Source: Bifidobacterium catenulatum PV20-2 | GTDB lineage: Bacteria; Actinomycetota; Actinomycetes; Actinomycetales; Bifidobacteriaceae | Reading direction: 5' to 3' | Assembly (NCBI RefSeq): GCF_000800455.1 | Contig: NZ_CP007456.1 | Span: 1,054,001 to 1,118,000, forward strand | Length of the DNA: 64,000 nt | In this document: piece by piece, positions 9,110-19,267 of the stretch | Layout of the letters: each line of letters starts with the position of its first letter | Position numbering within the stretch: the first letter of the stretch is position 1 | Translations under genes and position numbers: made by a program | Notes under the pieces: generated by a model | The model's database searches: none | What the model was told of the DNA's origin: nothing | The model's input: the letters and a program-made list of their open reading frames with translations, nothing else

Positions 9110-9367
9110 ATGCGACTGAATACGCATTCCACCGCCCGTCTCTATGCGCTAACCTGCCTCGCCTGCGTGATCTGGCTCGCCCAGTCGCTGATGCAGGCAC
9201 AGGCCGACGGCTCGTTGCTCGACTGGTCTACCATCGTTTTCTCGCTGTGTCTGCTCGTCGTGATCGGCTGGTGCGCCCGTTGCGCCGTCGTTGGCTGGAA
9301 CACGAAGGACGGCGATCAGGCATCGACGTCCCACGATGTGGGGACCTCGATGGAGCATCGTCGATGA
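9110..9367 (+). CDS. two-segment membrane protein at end of sugar operon
   Basis: 85 residues from the ATG at 9110, picked because AAAGGAG precedes it. Two membrane segments (~10-28 and ~42-60) are followed by a hydrophilic tail. Family not recognised. It is the last gene of the inserted cassette; glnE starts 84 bp later. Confidence 0.6.
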   Translation: MRLNTHSTARLYALTCLACVIWLAQSLMQAQADGSLLDWSTIVFSLCLLVVIGWCARCAVVGWNTKDGDQASTSHDVGTSMEHRR

Positions 9368-9450
9368 CATGTCTGTCGTGAAACGCGGAGGCGGTCGCAG
9401 ATCGACCGAAATCGCGTCTGAACGGGGCATGGCGTGTACATTAACTAGAT

Positions 9451-12400
9451 ATGAACTCAATGAACGCTTTCCATCCATCGGCCATGGATCTGATCCGCAC
9501 CGGGCTGCAGAACCTCGACGACGCACGCGCGAACCTCGGCCGGCTCAAAGCCGACGGCGTGTCCGACGAACGGCTGGTTGGTATGCTCAAGGCTCTGTCC
9601 AAGGCGTGCGACCCAGACTGCGCGCTTTCCAACTTCGTCGACATCACCAACGCGATGCAAAGCCAGGGGCGCGACTTCGACGCCATGGTGCCCGACGAGG
9701 CGGCGCTCGTACGGCTCATCACCGTGCTCGGTGTATCCGATGAAATGGGCAAGCTCATGCGATTCCGTCCCGAACTCGTGGAGGCCGCGGCCAATGACGC
9801 CTGCGAAAGCCATCTTTACAATCACGAACAGCGCAGAGCGCATGTGCTCAAATCGGTAGGGGCCGATCCCAATGACCATGCCATGCCGACCGCAAATCTG
9901 CCACTTGCCGAAGCTGCGACGGCGCTGCGTAAAACCTATCGCAAACAACTCGCCGCAATCATGACGCAAGACGCCACGGCAAACGATCCCACCGAAATCC
10001 AACCGCGTATCAGTACCGAGCTTTCCGACCTTGCGGACGCGGCGCTTGAAGGCGCGCTCGCCATCGCACGCCATGAAGTGGACGGCAGCGAACATGTGCG
10101 TTTCGCCATCATCGGCATGGGCAAACTGGGCGCACAAGAGCTCAACTATGTATCCGACGTGGACCTGATCTACGTGGTGGAACCCGCCGACGCAGACACC
10201 AACGGCATGACGCTCAGCCGAGTCGGCACCAAAATGGCGACCACCCTGCAACGTGTATGCCAATCCGTCATTATGGGCGTCGCCGAACCGACGCTTTGGC
10301 AGATCGACGGCGGACTGCGTCCCGAAGGCAAGGATGGACCACTGGTACGCCGGCTCGAATCCCATGAAGCCTATTATGAGCAATGGGCGGAAAACTGGGA
10401 ATTCCAAGCCCTGCTCAAAGCGCGCCCGGTAGCTGGCGATTCTGACCTCGGCCAGGCGTATATGAGCATGACCCGACCGTTCGTCTGGACCGCATCCAAA
10501 CGAGACAACTTCGTCTACGACTGCCAGCAGATGCGCAAACGTGTCGAAGATCTTATTCCCAACCCGCTGAAAGACCGTGAAATCAAACTCGGCAGGGGAG
10601 GCCTGCGCGACGTCGAATTCACCGTGCAGATGCTCCAACTCGTGCACGGACGCTCCGACGAGGCATTGCGCACCAGCTCCACACTCGAATCCCTGCAAGC
10701 CTTGGCCGAAGGTGGATACGTGTCACGCAAACAAGCCAAAAAACTCTCATGGGACTACCGATTCGAACGAGTGCTGGAACACCGACAGCAAATGTGGGCG
10801 CTCAAACGCACCCACCTGTTCCCGGACCTCGGCAAAGCCAACGCGGGAGGCCTTGAACGCAAACGAGACATCACCATCGACGAGCTGAACCAAAATCTCG
10901 AACTACGACGACTCGCGCGCGCGTTCCACATGCATCCCGAAGAACTCGTCAATAAATATGATGAGACACGTCGCGAAGTACGTCACCTGCACATGGACAT
11001 CTACTACAGGCCCATGCTGCCCATCAACGCGGGACTCGACGACGAACAGGTGGAACTCTCCACGAAAGCCACGCAGGAACGATTCGAATCCATCGGATTT
11101 GCCGACGCTGACGCGGCCATGCGCCACGTCACCGCACTCACCGCAGGCATCTCCCGAGCCGCGAAAATCAACCGCATCCTGCTGCCCGCGGTATTGCAAT
11201 GGCTCGGCGAAGGGCAGAATCCAGACATGGGACTGCTCAACTGGCGCAAACTCGAAGAAAACTTCGGTTCCGAAAGCGAATACCTCGGATTCCTACGTGA
11301 CTCGCCATCAGCGGCACAACGCCTATGCCACATACTATCCAACTCACGATTCCTCGGAGACGCGCTCAACAAATCCGTCGAATCCGTCACCTGGCTTGGC
11401 AACGACGAATCCCTGCAACCACGCTCGCGCGAAAGCCTCAATATCCAAACCAAAGCAACGCTCGAACGCAATGCCGGCAACATCAACGACTTCGCCAACT
11501 CCATCCGAGCCATGCGCAGACACGAAATCGAACGCATCGGCCTCGCATGGATGAGCGGCGTGATCGACGATGAAGCATCGCTCGCCGGCATGACCGACGT
11601 ATACGACGCAGCCATCGAAGCGTCACTGCAATGGGCCATCCAGCATCGCATCAACGACATGCAGCTCGAACAAGCGCCCGCCGCAATCGCCATCATCGGC
11701 ATGGGACGCTACGGCGGCAGGGAAGTCAACTTCAGCTCCGACGCCGACGTGATCATCATCTATCGGCCATCCAAAGGCGCCGACGACGCCCAAGCCAACC
11801 TCTTCGCACGCAAAGTACAGGAAGACCTGCGCGCGATCCTGCAAGGCCCAACCACATTTGAACCAAAAATCGAACTCGACATGGACTTAAGGCCTGAAGG
11901 CAAAAACGGACCACTCGTACGATCCTACGCATCCTGCGAGGAATATTACCGATCCTGGGCAAGCACATGGGAACACCAGGCACTGCTACGCGCCCGATAC
12001 GCAGCAGGCGACGTGGCGCTCGCCGAGGACTTCCTGATGAACATCGCCGATCCGTTGCGTTATCCGAAAATCGATCTTACGGAAACGCAAATCGCCGAAA
12101 TCCGCAAGCTTAAGGCGCGTATGGAAGCTGAACGTTTGCCGCGCGGCGTACGCAGGGATCGCCATCTGAAACTCGGCAAGGGTGGACTATCGGATGTTGA
12201 GTGGACGATTCAACTGTTGCAATTGCAGCATGCGGGAAACAACGCCAACCTGCGCGTCAACGGTACGTTGCTGGCGTTAGACGAGCTGGAACATCGCAAG
12301 CTGATTTCCGCTGGCGACGCTGTGGTGTTGCGTAAGGCATGGCGCATGTGCACGGCTGCACGCAACGGCAGCTACCTGTGGAGCGGACGCGTCAATCAGG

Positions 12401-12555
12401 CCGATATTCTGCCGGACGATTCATATTCGCTGGGAGGTATCGCCGTATGTCTCGGATACGATGCAAACCGAGGGCAGCATTTCGAGAACGATCTGCTTGC
12501 AGTAATGCGCAAGGCCCGCGACGTAACGGAACGCCTGTTCTACGGCCGTTCGTGA
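9451..12555 (+). CDS. glnE: glutamine synthetase adenylyltransferase/deadenylase, mosaic 5' end
   Basis: 1034 residues, about the usual length for actinobacterial GlnE. Two nucleotidyltransferase domains are seen: GMGKLGAQELNYVSDVDLIY near residue 225 (deadenylation) and GMGRYGGREVNFSSDADVII near residue 752 (adenylylation), each with a DxD pair. It switches glutamine synthetase on and off in response to nitrogen status. The first ~190 bp differ markedly from the glnE fragment at 746, while 9640-10125 is nearly identical to it, so the 5' end appears to have been replaced by donor DNA. The frame is intact throughout. Confidence 0.95.
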   Translation: MNSMNAFHPSAMDLIRTGLQNLDDARANLGRLKADGVSDERLVGMLKALSKACDPDCALSNFVDITNAMQSQGRDFDAMVPDEAALVRLITVLGVSDEMGKLMRFRPELVEAAANDACESHLYNHEQRRAHVLKSVGADPNDHAMPTANLPLAEAATALRKTYRKQLAAIMTQDATANDPTEIQPRISTELSDLADAALEGALAIARHEVDGSEHVRFAIIGMGKLGAQELNYVSDVDLIYVVEPADADTNGMTLSRVGTKMATTLQRVCQSVIMGVAEPTLWQIDGGLRPEGKDGPLVRRLESHEAYYEQWAENWEFQALLKARPVAGDSDLGQAYMSMTRPFVWTASKRDNFVYDCQQMRKRVEDLIPNPLKDREIKLGRGGLRDVEFTVQMLQLVHGRSDEALRTSSTLESLQALAEGGYVSRKQAKKLSWDYRFERVLEHRQQMWALKRTHLFPDLGKANAGGLERKRDITIDELNQNLELRRLARAFHMHPEELVNKYDETRREVRHLHMDIYYRPMLPINAGLDDEQVELSTKATQERFESIGFADADAAMRHVTALTAGISRAAKINRILLPAVLQWLGEGQNPDMGLLNWRKLEENFGSESEYLGFLRDSPSAAQRLCHILSNSRFLGDALNKSVESVTWLGNDESLQPRSRESLNIQTKATLERNAGNINDFANSIRAMRRHEIERIGLAWMSGVIDDEASLAGMTDVYDAAIEASLQWAIQHRINDMQLEQAPAAIAIIGMGRYGGREVNFSSDADVIIIYRPSKGADDAQANLFARKVQEDLRAILQGPTTFEPKIELDMDLRPEGKNGPLVRSYASCEEYYRSWASTWEHQALLRARYAAGDVALAEDFLMNIADPLRYPKIDLTETQIAEIRKLKARMEAERLPRGVRRDRHLKLGKGGLSDVEWTIQLLQLQHAGNNANLRVNGTLLALDELEHRKLISAGDAVVLRKAWRMCTAARNGSYLWSGRVNQADILPDDSYSLGGIAVCLGYDANRGQHFENDLLAVMRKARDVTERLFYGRS

Positions 12556-12778
12556 GCTAGGAAGTTAACGGCGAGGAACATGTTGTGACCGTCGGATCGA
12601 GGCCATACGGCTCTGACGAATGTGCTGGATCAAGGCTTCTGCCTATGGAAGGACGGAGACCGCTCCACGAGTATTCGTGAACACGCGGTGAACCGTCAGG
12701 GTCTGCATTTCAGGCTATAGTTGGCTAGGTCACTTCGAGTGGCCACCTTCAACCACAAGTTGCATGAAAGGTGAGCCG
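12556..12778 (+). other. leader/intergenic region before the pyr cluster
   Basis: 223 bp without a convincing gene. A short hairpin can form from GGTCACT and AGTGGCC (12737-12753), just before the pyrB ribosome site. I see no PyrR-binding loop or clear intrinsic terminator, so the mode of pyrimidine control is not visible here. Confidence 0.5.
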
Positions 12779-13777
12779 TTGTCTTCAGTACTCGAACAGG
12801 CGGTTGAAACGCCGATGGTAGGAAAAAGCGTCATCACATTGGATGATCTTTCCATTCGCCAGATTCAGGAATTACTCCACAAGGCGCAGTACATTGATTC
12901 TCATCGTAAAGAAGTGGCGCACGCCTGCGACGGCAGGGTGCTCGCCACTTTGTTTTATGAGCCCAGCACCCGTACGCGTCTGAGCTTTGAAACCGCCATG
13001 CTCCGACTTGGCGGCAAGGTGATCGGCTTCGCTGGCGCCCAGCTCGCTTCCGTGACCAAGGGTGAAACCATTTCGGACACTCTGAAAACCGTGTCCAACT
13101 ACGTGGATGTGGTGGCGATCCGCCACCCGAAGGAGGGTGCTGCTCTCGTGGCGTCCCGCGCGGCTTCCGTACCGGTCATCAATGCCGGCGACGGTGGACA
13201 CATGCACCCCACGCAGACCTTGGCTGATTTGGCGACGCTGCAGTCGCGTTTCGGTCGCGTGAACAATCTGACCGTCGGTCTGTGCGGCGATCTTACCTTC
13301 GGTCGTACCGTGCACTCCCTGATCGAAACCCTGTGCCGTTTCGGCAATGTGAACTTTGTGTTGGTCAGCCCGGACGAGCTCAAGACCCCGCAGTACGTGC
13401 TCGACCGTATCAACGCCACCGACTCCTGCTCTTACACGGAAGTCAAAGATCTGGTTTCGGTGATTGGCGATCTCGACGTGCTGTACATGACCCGCGTGCA
13501 GAAGGAACGATTCTTCAACGAAGACGACTATCTGCGACTGCGCGACACCTACATTCTCGACGAAGCCAAGATGGCTTACGCCAAAAAAGACATGGCTGTG
13601 CTGCACCCGTTGCCGCGAGTCAACGAAATTGCCGTTGAAGTGGATGACGACCCACGCGCCGCCTACTTCGAACAGGTCAAGAACGGCATGCTCATGCGCA
13701 TGGCATTGGAAAGCTCGGTGGTTGGAGACGAACTGCCGGGATACGAACCGCTTGAATCCAAGGAGGTTGCGGCCTGA
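12779..13777 (+). CDS. pyrB: aspartate carbamoyltransferase catalytic chain
   Basis: Joins carbamoyl phosphate and aspartate, the committed step of pyrimidine synthesis. The carbamoyl-phosphate loop EPSTRTRLSFE, the HPTQTLADL segment and the late LHPLPRVNEI motif are all present. The TTG at 12779 is preferred because AAAGG lies 7 bp upstream; the ATG at 12764 in the same frame lacks a ribosome site, and an internal ATG at 12815 is also possible. It overlaps pyrI by one base (TGATG), consistent with the two forming an allosteric holoenzyme. Confidence 0.96.
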   Translation: MSSVLEQAVETPMVGKSVITLDDLSIRQIQELLHKAQYIDSHRKEVAHACDGRVLATLFYEPSTRTRLSFETAMLRLGGKVIGFAGAQLASVTKGETISDTLKTVSNYVDVVAIRHPKEGAALVASRAASVPVINAGDGGHMHPTQTLADLATLQSRFGRVNNLTVGLCGDLTFGRTVHSLIETLCRFGNVNFVLVSPDELKTPQYVLDRINATDSCSYTEVKDLVSVIGDLDVLYMTRVQKERFFNEDDYLRLRDTYILDEAKMAYAKKDMAVLHPLPRVNEIAVEVDDDPRAAYFEQVKNGMLMRMALESSVVGDELPGYEPLESKEVAA

Positions 13778-14202
13778 TGGAAGTCACCAGCATTCAGAAC
13801 GGCATCATCATCGACCATGTGCCTGCCGGCACCGCGCTCAAGGTGCTCGAATACCTGAAAATTGATCCGGCTAAGACCAAGCTCGCGCTGATCATGAACA
13901 CCGATAGCCACATGTTCGGCACCAAAGACATCATCAAGATCGAAAGCGAAGAGGAAGCCGAAACCATCGACCTTGACGTGCTCGGCCTTGTGGCACGCAC
14001 CGCAACCGTCGGCATTGTGCGCGGCGGTAAAATCGTAGAGAAAAAGCAGCCTACACTGCCGGAACATGTGGTCAATATCATCAAATGCGTGAACCCGCGC
14101 TGCGTGACTACCACCGAGCCGGCCGTGCAGATGTTCCACCTGGTGCATTCCGACCGTCAGGAATACCGCTGCGACTACTGCGACGAGGAAGCGAAGTTCT
14201 GA
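13777..14202 (+). CDS. pyrI: aspartate carbamoyltransferase regulatory chain
   Basis: 141 residues. The N-terminal half is the nucleotide-binding domain; the C-terminal zinc domain shows four cysteines as CVNPRC and CDYC. In the family this chain binds CTP/ATP and gives feedback control to the PyrB trimers. The start overlaps the pyrB stop, giving translational coupling. Confidence 0.95.
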   Translation: MEVTSIQNGIIIDHVPAGTALKVLEYLKIDPAKTKLALIMNTDSHMFGTKDIIKIESEEEAETIDLDVLGLVARTATVGIVRGGKIVEKKQPTLPEHVVNIIKCVNPRCVTTTEPAVQMFHLVHSDRQEYRCDYCDEEAKF

Positions 14203-14205
14203 TCC

Positions 14206-15624
14206 ATGACCCTCACCCTTCACGACATCAAGGTTTGGAACACCGGCGAAGTCATTGATCTGATCATCCCATCCGACACTGATGAAACGGTGGACGCTTC
14301 GGTCATGTCCATCGCCCCGGGATTCGAAGATCCCCACGTCCACTTCCGCGATCCGGGCCAGACCTACAAGGAATCCATGGTTTCCGGCTGCGCGGCCGCC
14401 GCCTCTGGCGGATACACGAACGTGCTCATCATGCCGAACACCGTTCCCGCCATGGATGGCGTGAAGGTGACGGCGGGGGAACCGGGTGCCAGCGAAGTGC
14501 TCGACGCCGGTTTCGACACGGTCATCGACTATCTGCAGCATTACGAACAAGCCCATGATGTGACCTTGCCGGTGCGCTATGACCTGTGCGTATGCGCTTC
14601 CAAAGGGCGTGCAGGCAAGGAAGCGACCGATGTGGCCGACTGGATCGGTTACCTGCCGGAACATGATGACGACAACAAGGACGCCTACCAGCTGTGCCAC
14701 CCGGTGACCGCCATCAGCGATGACGGTTCCGCGGTAACACCGGAAATCCTCGACCAAGTGTTCGACAACGTCAAGGAATCAGGCTTGTACCTGATCGAGC
14801 ATTGCGAACACCACGATACCGGGGCGGTCAATGAAGGTCCCGTATCACGAGAACTAGGCGTACCCGGCATTCCCGAAGATACCGAACTGAAGATCGTCGA
14901 ACGCGATATCGAGATGGCGCGCAAGACCGGCGTGCATGTGCACTTCCAGCATGTCAGCACTGCGATTTCCTTCGATGCGATTCGCAAGGCCAAAGCTGAA
15001 GGATTACCGATCACGTGCGAAACTGCACCGCACTACATTGCGTTGTGCGATGAAGCATTGCTGAAATACGGCACTCTCGCCAAGATGAATCCGCCGTTGC
15101 GCTCCGAAGAGGATCGCAAGGCAACCATCGCAGCCGTAGCTGACGGCACCGTCGATCTGCTGGCCACCGACCATGCACCGCACACCATGGAAGAGAAGGA
15201 CCTTGGTTTCCTCGATGCTCCGAACGGCATCATTGGTCTTGAATGCGCGTATGGCGTATGCCACAAGATTCTTGTGGACGGCGGCTTTATCTCCGACGAA
15301 CGCCTGATTGAACTCATGTCGACTGCGCCAGCCGAACTTATGGGACACAGCAAAGCCGACATCACAGCGTTGCTTGACGAATACGCAGACGCCGTCCCCG
15401 GAGACGACGACACCAAACGCGTGCTGGACCTCGTCAAGGTTCCTGCAGAAGACCGCGCGGATCTGGTAGTGCTCAACACCGACGAGAAATGGATCGTGAA
15501 TCCTGAACGATTCCATTCCTCGGCTCGCAACACTCCGTTTGGCGGATGGCAGGTCACCGGCCGTCCGCTCGCCACCATCATCGGCTCGAAACTAGTCTTC
15601 AGCCGTATCAACAAGGAGGATTGA
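14206..15624 (+). CDS. pyrC: dihydroorotase
   Basis: 472 residues, a metal-dependent amidohydrolase that closes carbamoyl-aspartate to dihydroorotate. Visible metal-site motifs are HVHFRDPG with the following YKES, CETAPHY and ATDHAPH. It starts 3 bp after pyrI and its TGA overlaps the pyrF ATG. The length fits class I dihydroorotases. Confidence 0.95.
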   Translation: MTLTLHDIKVWNTGEVIDLIIPSDTDETVDASVMSIAPGFEDPHVHFRDPGQTYKESMVSGCAAAASGGYTNVLIMPNTVPAMDGVKVTAGEPGASEVLDAGFDTVIDYLQHYEQAHDVTLPVRYDLCVCASKGRAGKEATDVADWIGYLPEHDDDNKDAYQLCHPVTAISDDGSAVTPEILDQVFDNVKESGLYLIEHCEHHDTGAVNEGPVSRELGVPGIPEDTELKIVERDIEMARKTGVHVHFQHVSTAISFDAIRKAKAEGLPITCETAPHYIALCDEALLKYGTLAKMNPPLRSEEDRKATIAAVADGTVDLLATDHAPHTMEEKDLGFLDAPNGIIGLECAYGVCHKILVDGGFISDERLIELMSTAPAELMGHSKADITALLDEYADAVPGDDDTKRVLDLVKVPAEDRADLVVLNTDEKWIVNPERFHSSARNTPFGGWQVTGRPLATIIGSKLVFSRINKED

Positions 15625-16586
15625 TGGATCGCCTGATCGAAGCAATCGAAGCCAAGCAGAATCCGAGCATTGTGGGACTTGACCCGACCGAAGCGCTCGT
15701 GCCAGCGCAAATCGTGGCCAGCTTTGCCGAGGAAATCAGCGAACAGGTTGAAGATCCGGCGGAAGTGCCGGCCATGCAGCTTTCCGTGGCCTTCTTCGAA
15801 TTCAATCGCGCCATTATTGACGCCGTCGCAGACATCGTACCTGCGGTCAAACCGCAGATCGCCATGTATGAGGCGCTTGGTCCGGCAGGCATCGACGCAT
15901 ACACTATGACCTGTGAATACGCCAAGCAGAAGGGATTGTATGTGCTCGGCGACGTCAAGCGCGGAGACATCGGCTCCACCGCGGCCGCATATGCGCATCA
16001 CCTCAGCGGTGTAGGATTGGGCGACACCGCCTACGATCCATGGCATGAGGATGCGGTAACCGTGAACCCATACCTCGGCACCGATGGCATCACACCGTTC
16101 GTCGACGCCGCCACCGATAACGACAAAGACATCTTCGTGCTCGTGCGCACCTCCAACCCGTCCAGCAGCGAACTGCAGGAACTTGAACTCGCTTCCGGCG
16201 AATGCGTATACGAGCATGTTGCCGATCTGGTGGAAGGTTGGGGTGCTGAAACCGTTGGCAAGAACGGCTATTCGCGCGTTGGCGCGGTGGTCGGAGCCAC
16301 TCACCCGGAGGAAGGCAAGGCATTGCGCACACGCATGCCGCACACATTCTTCCTGGTGCCGGGCTACGGTGCCCAAGGTGGCACCGCGCAGGGCGTAGCC
16401 GGCATGTTCGACCGTGACGGCATGGGTGCTCTCGTCAATTCGTCCCGAGGCATTATCGGAGCATGGAAGAAGTCCGGCAAGTATTCCGAATCCATGAGCG
16501 CCGATGATGCTTTGAACCTGGTCGCCGAATCGGCACGTGAGGCAGCCAAAGACATGCGTGACAATCTGCGTGCGGTCTTGCCGTAA
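15624..16586 (+). CDS. pyrF: orotidine 5'-phosphate decarboxylase (type 2)
   Basis: 320 residues from the ATG at 15624 (AAGGAGG upstream). Converts OMP to UMP. The catalytic Asp-Lys-Asp triad appears in LGDVKRGDIGSTA. The length and order match the long type 2 form found in actinobacteria. Coupled to pyrC by a one-base overlap. Confidence 0.95.
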   Translation: MDRLIEAIEAKQNPSIVGLDPTEALVPAQIVASFAEEISEQVEDPAEVPAMQLSVAFFEFNRAIIDAVADIVPAVKPQIAMYEALGPAGIDAYTMTCEYAKQKGLYVLGDVKRGDIGSTAAAYAHHLSGVGLGDTAYDPWHEDAVTVNPYLGTDGITPFVDAATDNDKDIFVLVRTSNPSSSELQELELASGECVYEHVADLVEGWGAETVGKNGYSRVGAVVGATHPEEGKALRTRMPHTFFLVPGYGAQGGTAQGVAGMFDRDGMGALVNSSRGIIGAWKKSGKYSESMSADDALNLVAESAREAAKDMRDNLRAVLP

Positions 16587-16661
16587 CCTGCCGACTGTCC
16601 AACTGTTCAATCTGAAAGAAAAACAACCATCAAACCATCGAACGTAATAGAGAGGGAGTTC

Positions 16662-17480
16662 ATGACCACCGCAACAACGTTCGTTCCGACCGTTGCCGAG
16701 GCGACTATGGCAGGTTTTTTCCCGAGCCGGCATGAAGTCGAGGTCGTTGACAATCAGGAACTGACTGACGGCGTGTACCGTTTGACGTTCCGCGACGAAT
16801 ACATCGCCAGCCATGCAAAGCCGGCACAATTCGTTGACGTATATTCCAACGATTCAAGCAAGCTGATGCCGCGTCCGTTCGGCGTTTGCGAAACCAACGG
16901 CGACGAAGTCAGCCTCATGTTCGCCGTGGTAGGCAAGGGCACCGCCGAATTCGCGCAGCTGAAGCCGGGAGACACCATTCGTGTGATGGGTCCGCTTGGC
17001 AATTCGTTCAAGACCAAGGAGCCGGCCAATTATGTGCTGGTGGCTGGTGGCCTTGGTGTGCCTCCGCTCGTGTATGCGGCGCAGCATATTGCCGGCGTCG
17101 AAGGCGCGGTCAGCACCGCGGTGTTCGGCTACCGTAACGTGCATTTCGGCGACGAATATGTGGGCAAGTATGCTGACAAGGTGTACAGCATCGACGAGAG
17201 CGAAGGCAATGTGATCACCCTGCTCGACCGTATCGAAGACGAGCTGCTCAGTGACGAGCTTAAGCCGGTGATTCTGACCTGCGGACCTTTGCCGATGATG
17301 AAGGCAGTGGCTGCATGGGCCGCGAAGCGTGATATGGCATGCCAGCTGAGCTTGGAACAGCGCATGGGCTGTGGTTATGGCACTTGCGTGCTGTGCACGG
17401 TCGACACGTTGGACGGACGTTTGAAGGTCTGCTCCGACGGTCCGGTCTTTACTCGCGAACGTTTGGGATGGGGTGAATGA
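16662..17480 (+). CDS. pyrK: dihydroorotate dehydrogenase electron-transfer subunit
   Basis: 272 residues with an FAD-binding N-terminal barrel (RPFGVCE), an NAD-binding middle and a C-terminal [2Fe-2S] cysteine cluster CGYGTCVLC plus a further Cys ~15 residues on. It passes electrons from PyrD to NAD in class 1B enzymes. A ribosome site, GAGAGGGAG, precedes the ATG. The 75-bp gap after pyrF is the largest inside the cluster. Confidence 0.94.
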   Translation: MTTATTFVPTVAEATMAGFFPSRHEVEVVDNQELTDGVYRLTFRDEYIASHAKPAQFVDVYSNDSSKLMPRPFGVCETNGDEVSLMFAVVGKGTAEFAQLKPGDTIRVMGPLGNSFKTKEPANYVLVAGGLGVPPLVYAAQHIAGVEGAVSTAVFGYRNVHFGDEYVGKYADKVYSIDESEGNVITLLDRIEDELLSDELKPVILTCGPLPMMKAVAAWAAKRDMACQLSLEQRMGCGYGTCVLCTVDTLDGRLKVCSDGPVFTRERLGWGE

Positions 17481-17481
17481 G

Positions 17482-18432
17482 ATGATCGACGATACCCAGC
17501 ATGAGAACCTGTACGGTTCGTACGAATGGAAGCATCCCACGCAGGTGGCGGGCGTGCCGTGGAAGAATCCGGTCGCCACGGCTTCCGGCACCTTCCAGTA
17601 TGCGGCGGTCCGCTGGTTCTACGACGTGAGCCAACTGGGCGCGGTCACCACCAAGGGCGTCTCCCCGGTGCCATGGGAAGGCAATCCAGGCATCCGTACC
17701 GCTGAAGGCCCATCCAGCAACATCAACGCGGTCGGCCTGCAGAACCCGGGCGTGGACCATTATTTGGAAGACGACCTGCCCAAGCTCAAGGCCATCAACG
17801 CCACGGTCATCGCCAATGTGGCTGGCCACTGCGACGACGACTATGTCGAAGTCGTGTCCAAGCTGAACGATTCGCCGGCCGACATGCTGGAAATCAATGT
17901 GAGCTGCCCGAACGTGTCCGCTGGAGGCATGAGCGTCGGCACCGATCCGGTAGCCTTGAGCCGTCTGATCACCCGACTGCGCAAGCTTACCGACAAGAAG
18001 ATGATTGTCAAGCTCACGCCGAACGTCACCGACATCACCGTGCCTGCCCGCGCGGCCGTGGAAAGCGGTGCCGACGCGCTGAGCATGATCAACACACTGC
18101 TCGGCATGCGCATCAACATTCGCACTGGGGAGCCGATCATCGACCATGTGACCGGCGGCGTTTCCGGACCGGCCGTGCTGCCGATGGGACTCGTGGCCGT
18201 GTGGAAGACCCGCTCCGCATTACCGAGCACTCCGATCATCGGCATCGGCGGCATCGATTCCGGCGAGAAGGCGCTCGAATACCTGTATGCCGGAGCGAAC
18301 GCCGTGGAAGTCGGCGCGGCCGCACTGTTCGAACCGACCGCACCATTGCGCGTGGCCCGCGAACTCGACGACCTGCTCGACGCACGTCCCGAACTCGCAG
18401 ACAAGCTCGCCAAGGGCGAAACTTGGCGCTGA
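17482..18432 (+). CDS. pyrD: dihydroorotate dehydrogenase, class 1B catalytic subunit
   Basis: About 316 residues, an FMN TIM barrel oxidising dihydroorotate to orotate. Motifs are [11 protein letters not shown] (active-site Cys region), [10 protein letters not shown] and GIGGI. The ATG at 17482 lies just after the pyrK stop; an in-frame GTG at 17473 overlapping pyrK is an alternative. Pairing with PyrK marks it as the NAD-linked 1B type. Confidence 0.94.
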   Translation: MIDDTQHENLYGSYEWKHPTQVAGVPWKNPVATASGTFQYAAVRWFYDVSQLGAVTTKGVSPVPWEGNPGIRTAEGPSSNINAVGLQNPGVDHYLEDDLPKLKAINATVIANVAGHCDDDYVEVVSKLNDSPADMLEINVSCPNVSAGGMSVGTDPVALSRLITRLRKLTDKKMIVKLTPNVTDITVPARAAVESGADALSMINTLLGMRINIRTGEPIIDHVTGGVSGPAVLPMGLVAVWKTRSALPSTPIIGIGGIDSGEKALEYLYAGANAVEVGAAALFEPTAPLRVARELDDLLDARPELADKLAKGETWR

Positions 18433-18460
18433 TCTCGATCATTCATCAAAGGAGCATGAC

Positions 18461-19156
18461 ATGACTGAATCCCTCGACCACCGTTTTACCAAGTTCCTGC
18501 TGGAAGCACAGGCGCTGAAATTCGGCGAGTTCACGCTGAAGTCCGGTCGTAAGTCGCCGTATTTCATCAATGCGGGCGCATTCAACGACGGACGTAAGAT
18601 CGCCACGCTCGGCGCATTCTATGCGGAGAAGATCGCGGCGGAAATCGAAGCAGGCAATTTGCCGAACGACATCGACACCATTTTCGGCCCTGCCTACAAG
18701 GGCATTCCGCTGGGCGTCTCCACCGCGATCGCTCTGACTTCCGGCCACGGTATGGAGGTCGGCTACACCTTTGACCGTAAGGAGAAGAAGGATCATGGCG
18801 ACGGCGGCATGATGGTCGGCACTCAGCTGACCGACGGCATGAAGGTACTGCTCGTCGACGATGTGATGACCGCAGGCACCGCAGTACGCGAGGTCATTCC
18901 CAAGCTCAAGGCCGAAGCGAATGTGGAGGTCGTCGGCTTGGTGCTTTCCGTGGATCGTATGGAAAAGACCAAGGATTCCGACACGTCCGCGGTGAGGGCC
19001 GTCGAAGCAGAGTTCGGCTTCCCGGTATTCGCCATCGCCAATGTGCGTGAGATCTTCGAGGCTGGCCAGCGTATCGAAACTGCTGACGGCACCGCGTACG
19101 TGACTGACGAGATCAAGGCCGCTGCCGACGCCTATCTGGAGCAGTATGGCGCCTGA
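18461..19156 (+). CDS. pyrE: orotate phosphoribosyltransferase
   Basis: 231 residues from the ATG at 18461 (AAAGGAGC upstream). Adds PRPP to orotate to give OMP. The PRPP-binding motif [13 protein letters not shown] is clear, as is the flexible-loop region [10 protein letters not shown]. Last gene of the cluster, followed by a strong terminator. Confidence 0.95.
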   Translation: MTESLDHRFTKFLLEAQALKFGEFTLKSGRKSPYFINAGAFNDGRKIATLGAFYAEKIAAEIEAGNLPNDIDTIFGPAYKGIPLGVSTAIALTSGHGMEVGYTFDRKEKKDHGDGGMMVGTQLTDGMKVLLVDDVMTAGTAVREVIPKLKAEANVEVVGLVLSVDRMEKTKDSDTSAVRAVEAEFGFPVFAIANVREIFEAGQRIETADGTAYVTDEIKAAADAYLEQYGA

Positions 19157-19189
19157 ATTCTATAGGCAGGTCCTACAATTGAATATATG

Positions 19190-19235
19190 AAAAGTGCCTC
19201 ACACCAATCGAAAGCATCGGTGCGAGGCACTTTTT
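19190..19235 (+). terminator. intrinsic terminator after pyrE
   Basis: AAAAGTGCCTC and GAGGCACTTTTT form the arms, extended by an inner CACC/GGTG pairing; a T-run follows directly. It ends the pyr transcript and, read from the other side, can serve the convergent LysR gene. Confidence 0.9.
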
Positions 19236-19267
19236 CATATCTCATATCAGATCATATCAGAGTGCAT

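Noticed and set aside
9457..10698. 413-residue minus-strand frame
   Set aside because: Antisense to glnE, and a related shadow occurs over the glnE fragment at 644-1171, as expected from duplicated coding DNA.
12556..12778. PyrR-dependent attenuator before pyrB
   Set aside because: No PyrR-binding loop, and no terminator/anti-terminator pair could be drawn by eye.
15033..16829. 598-residue minus-strand frame
   Set aside because: Covers pyrC, pyrF and the pyrK start in antisense; no motif and no ribosome site.
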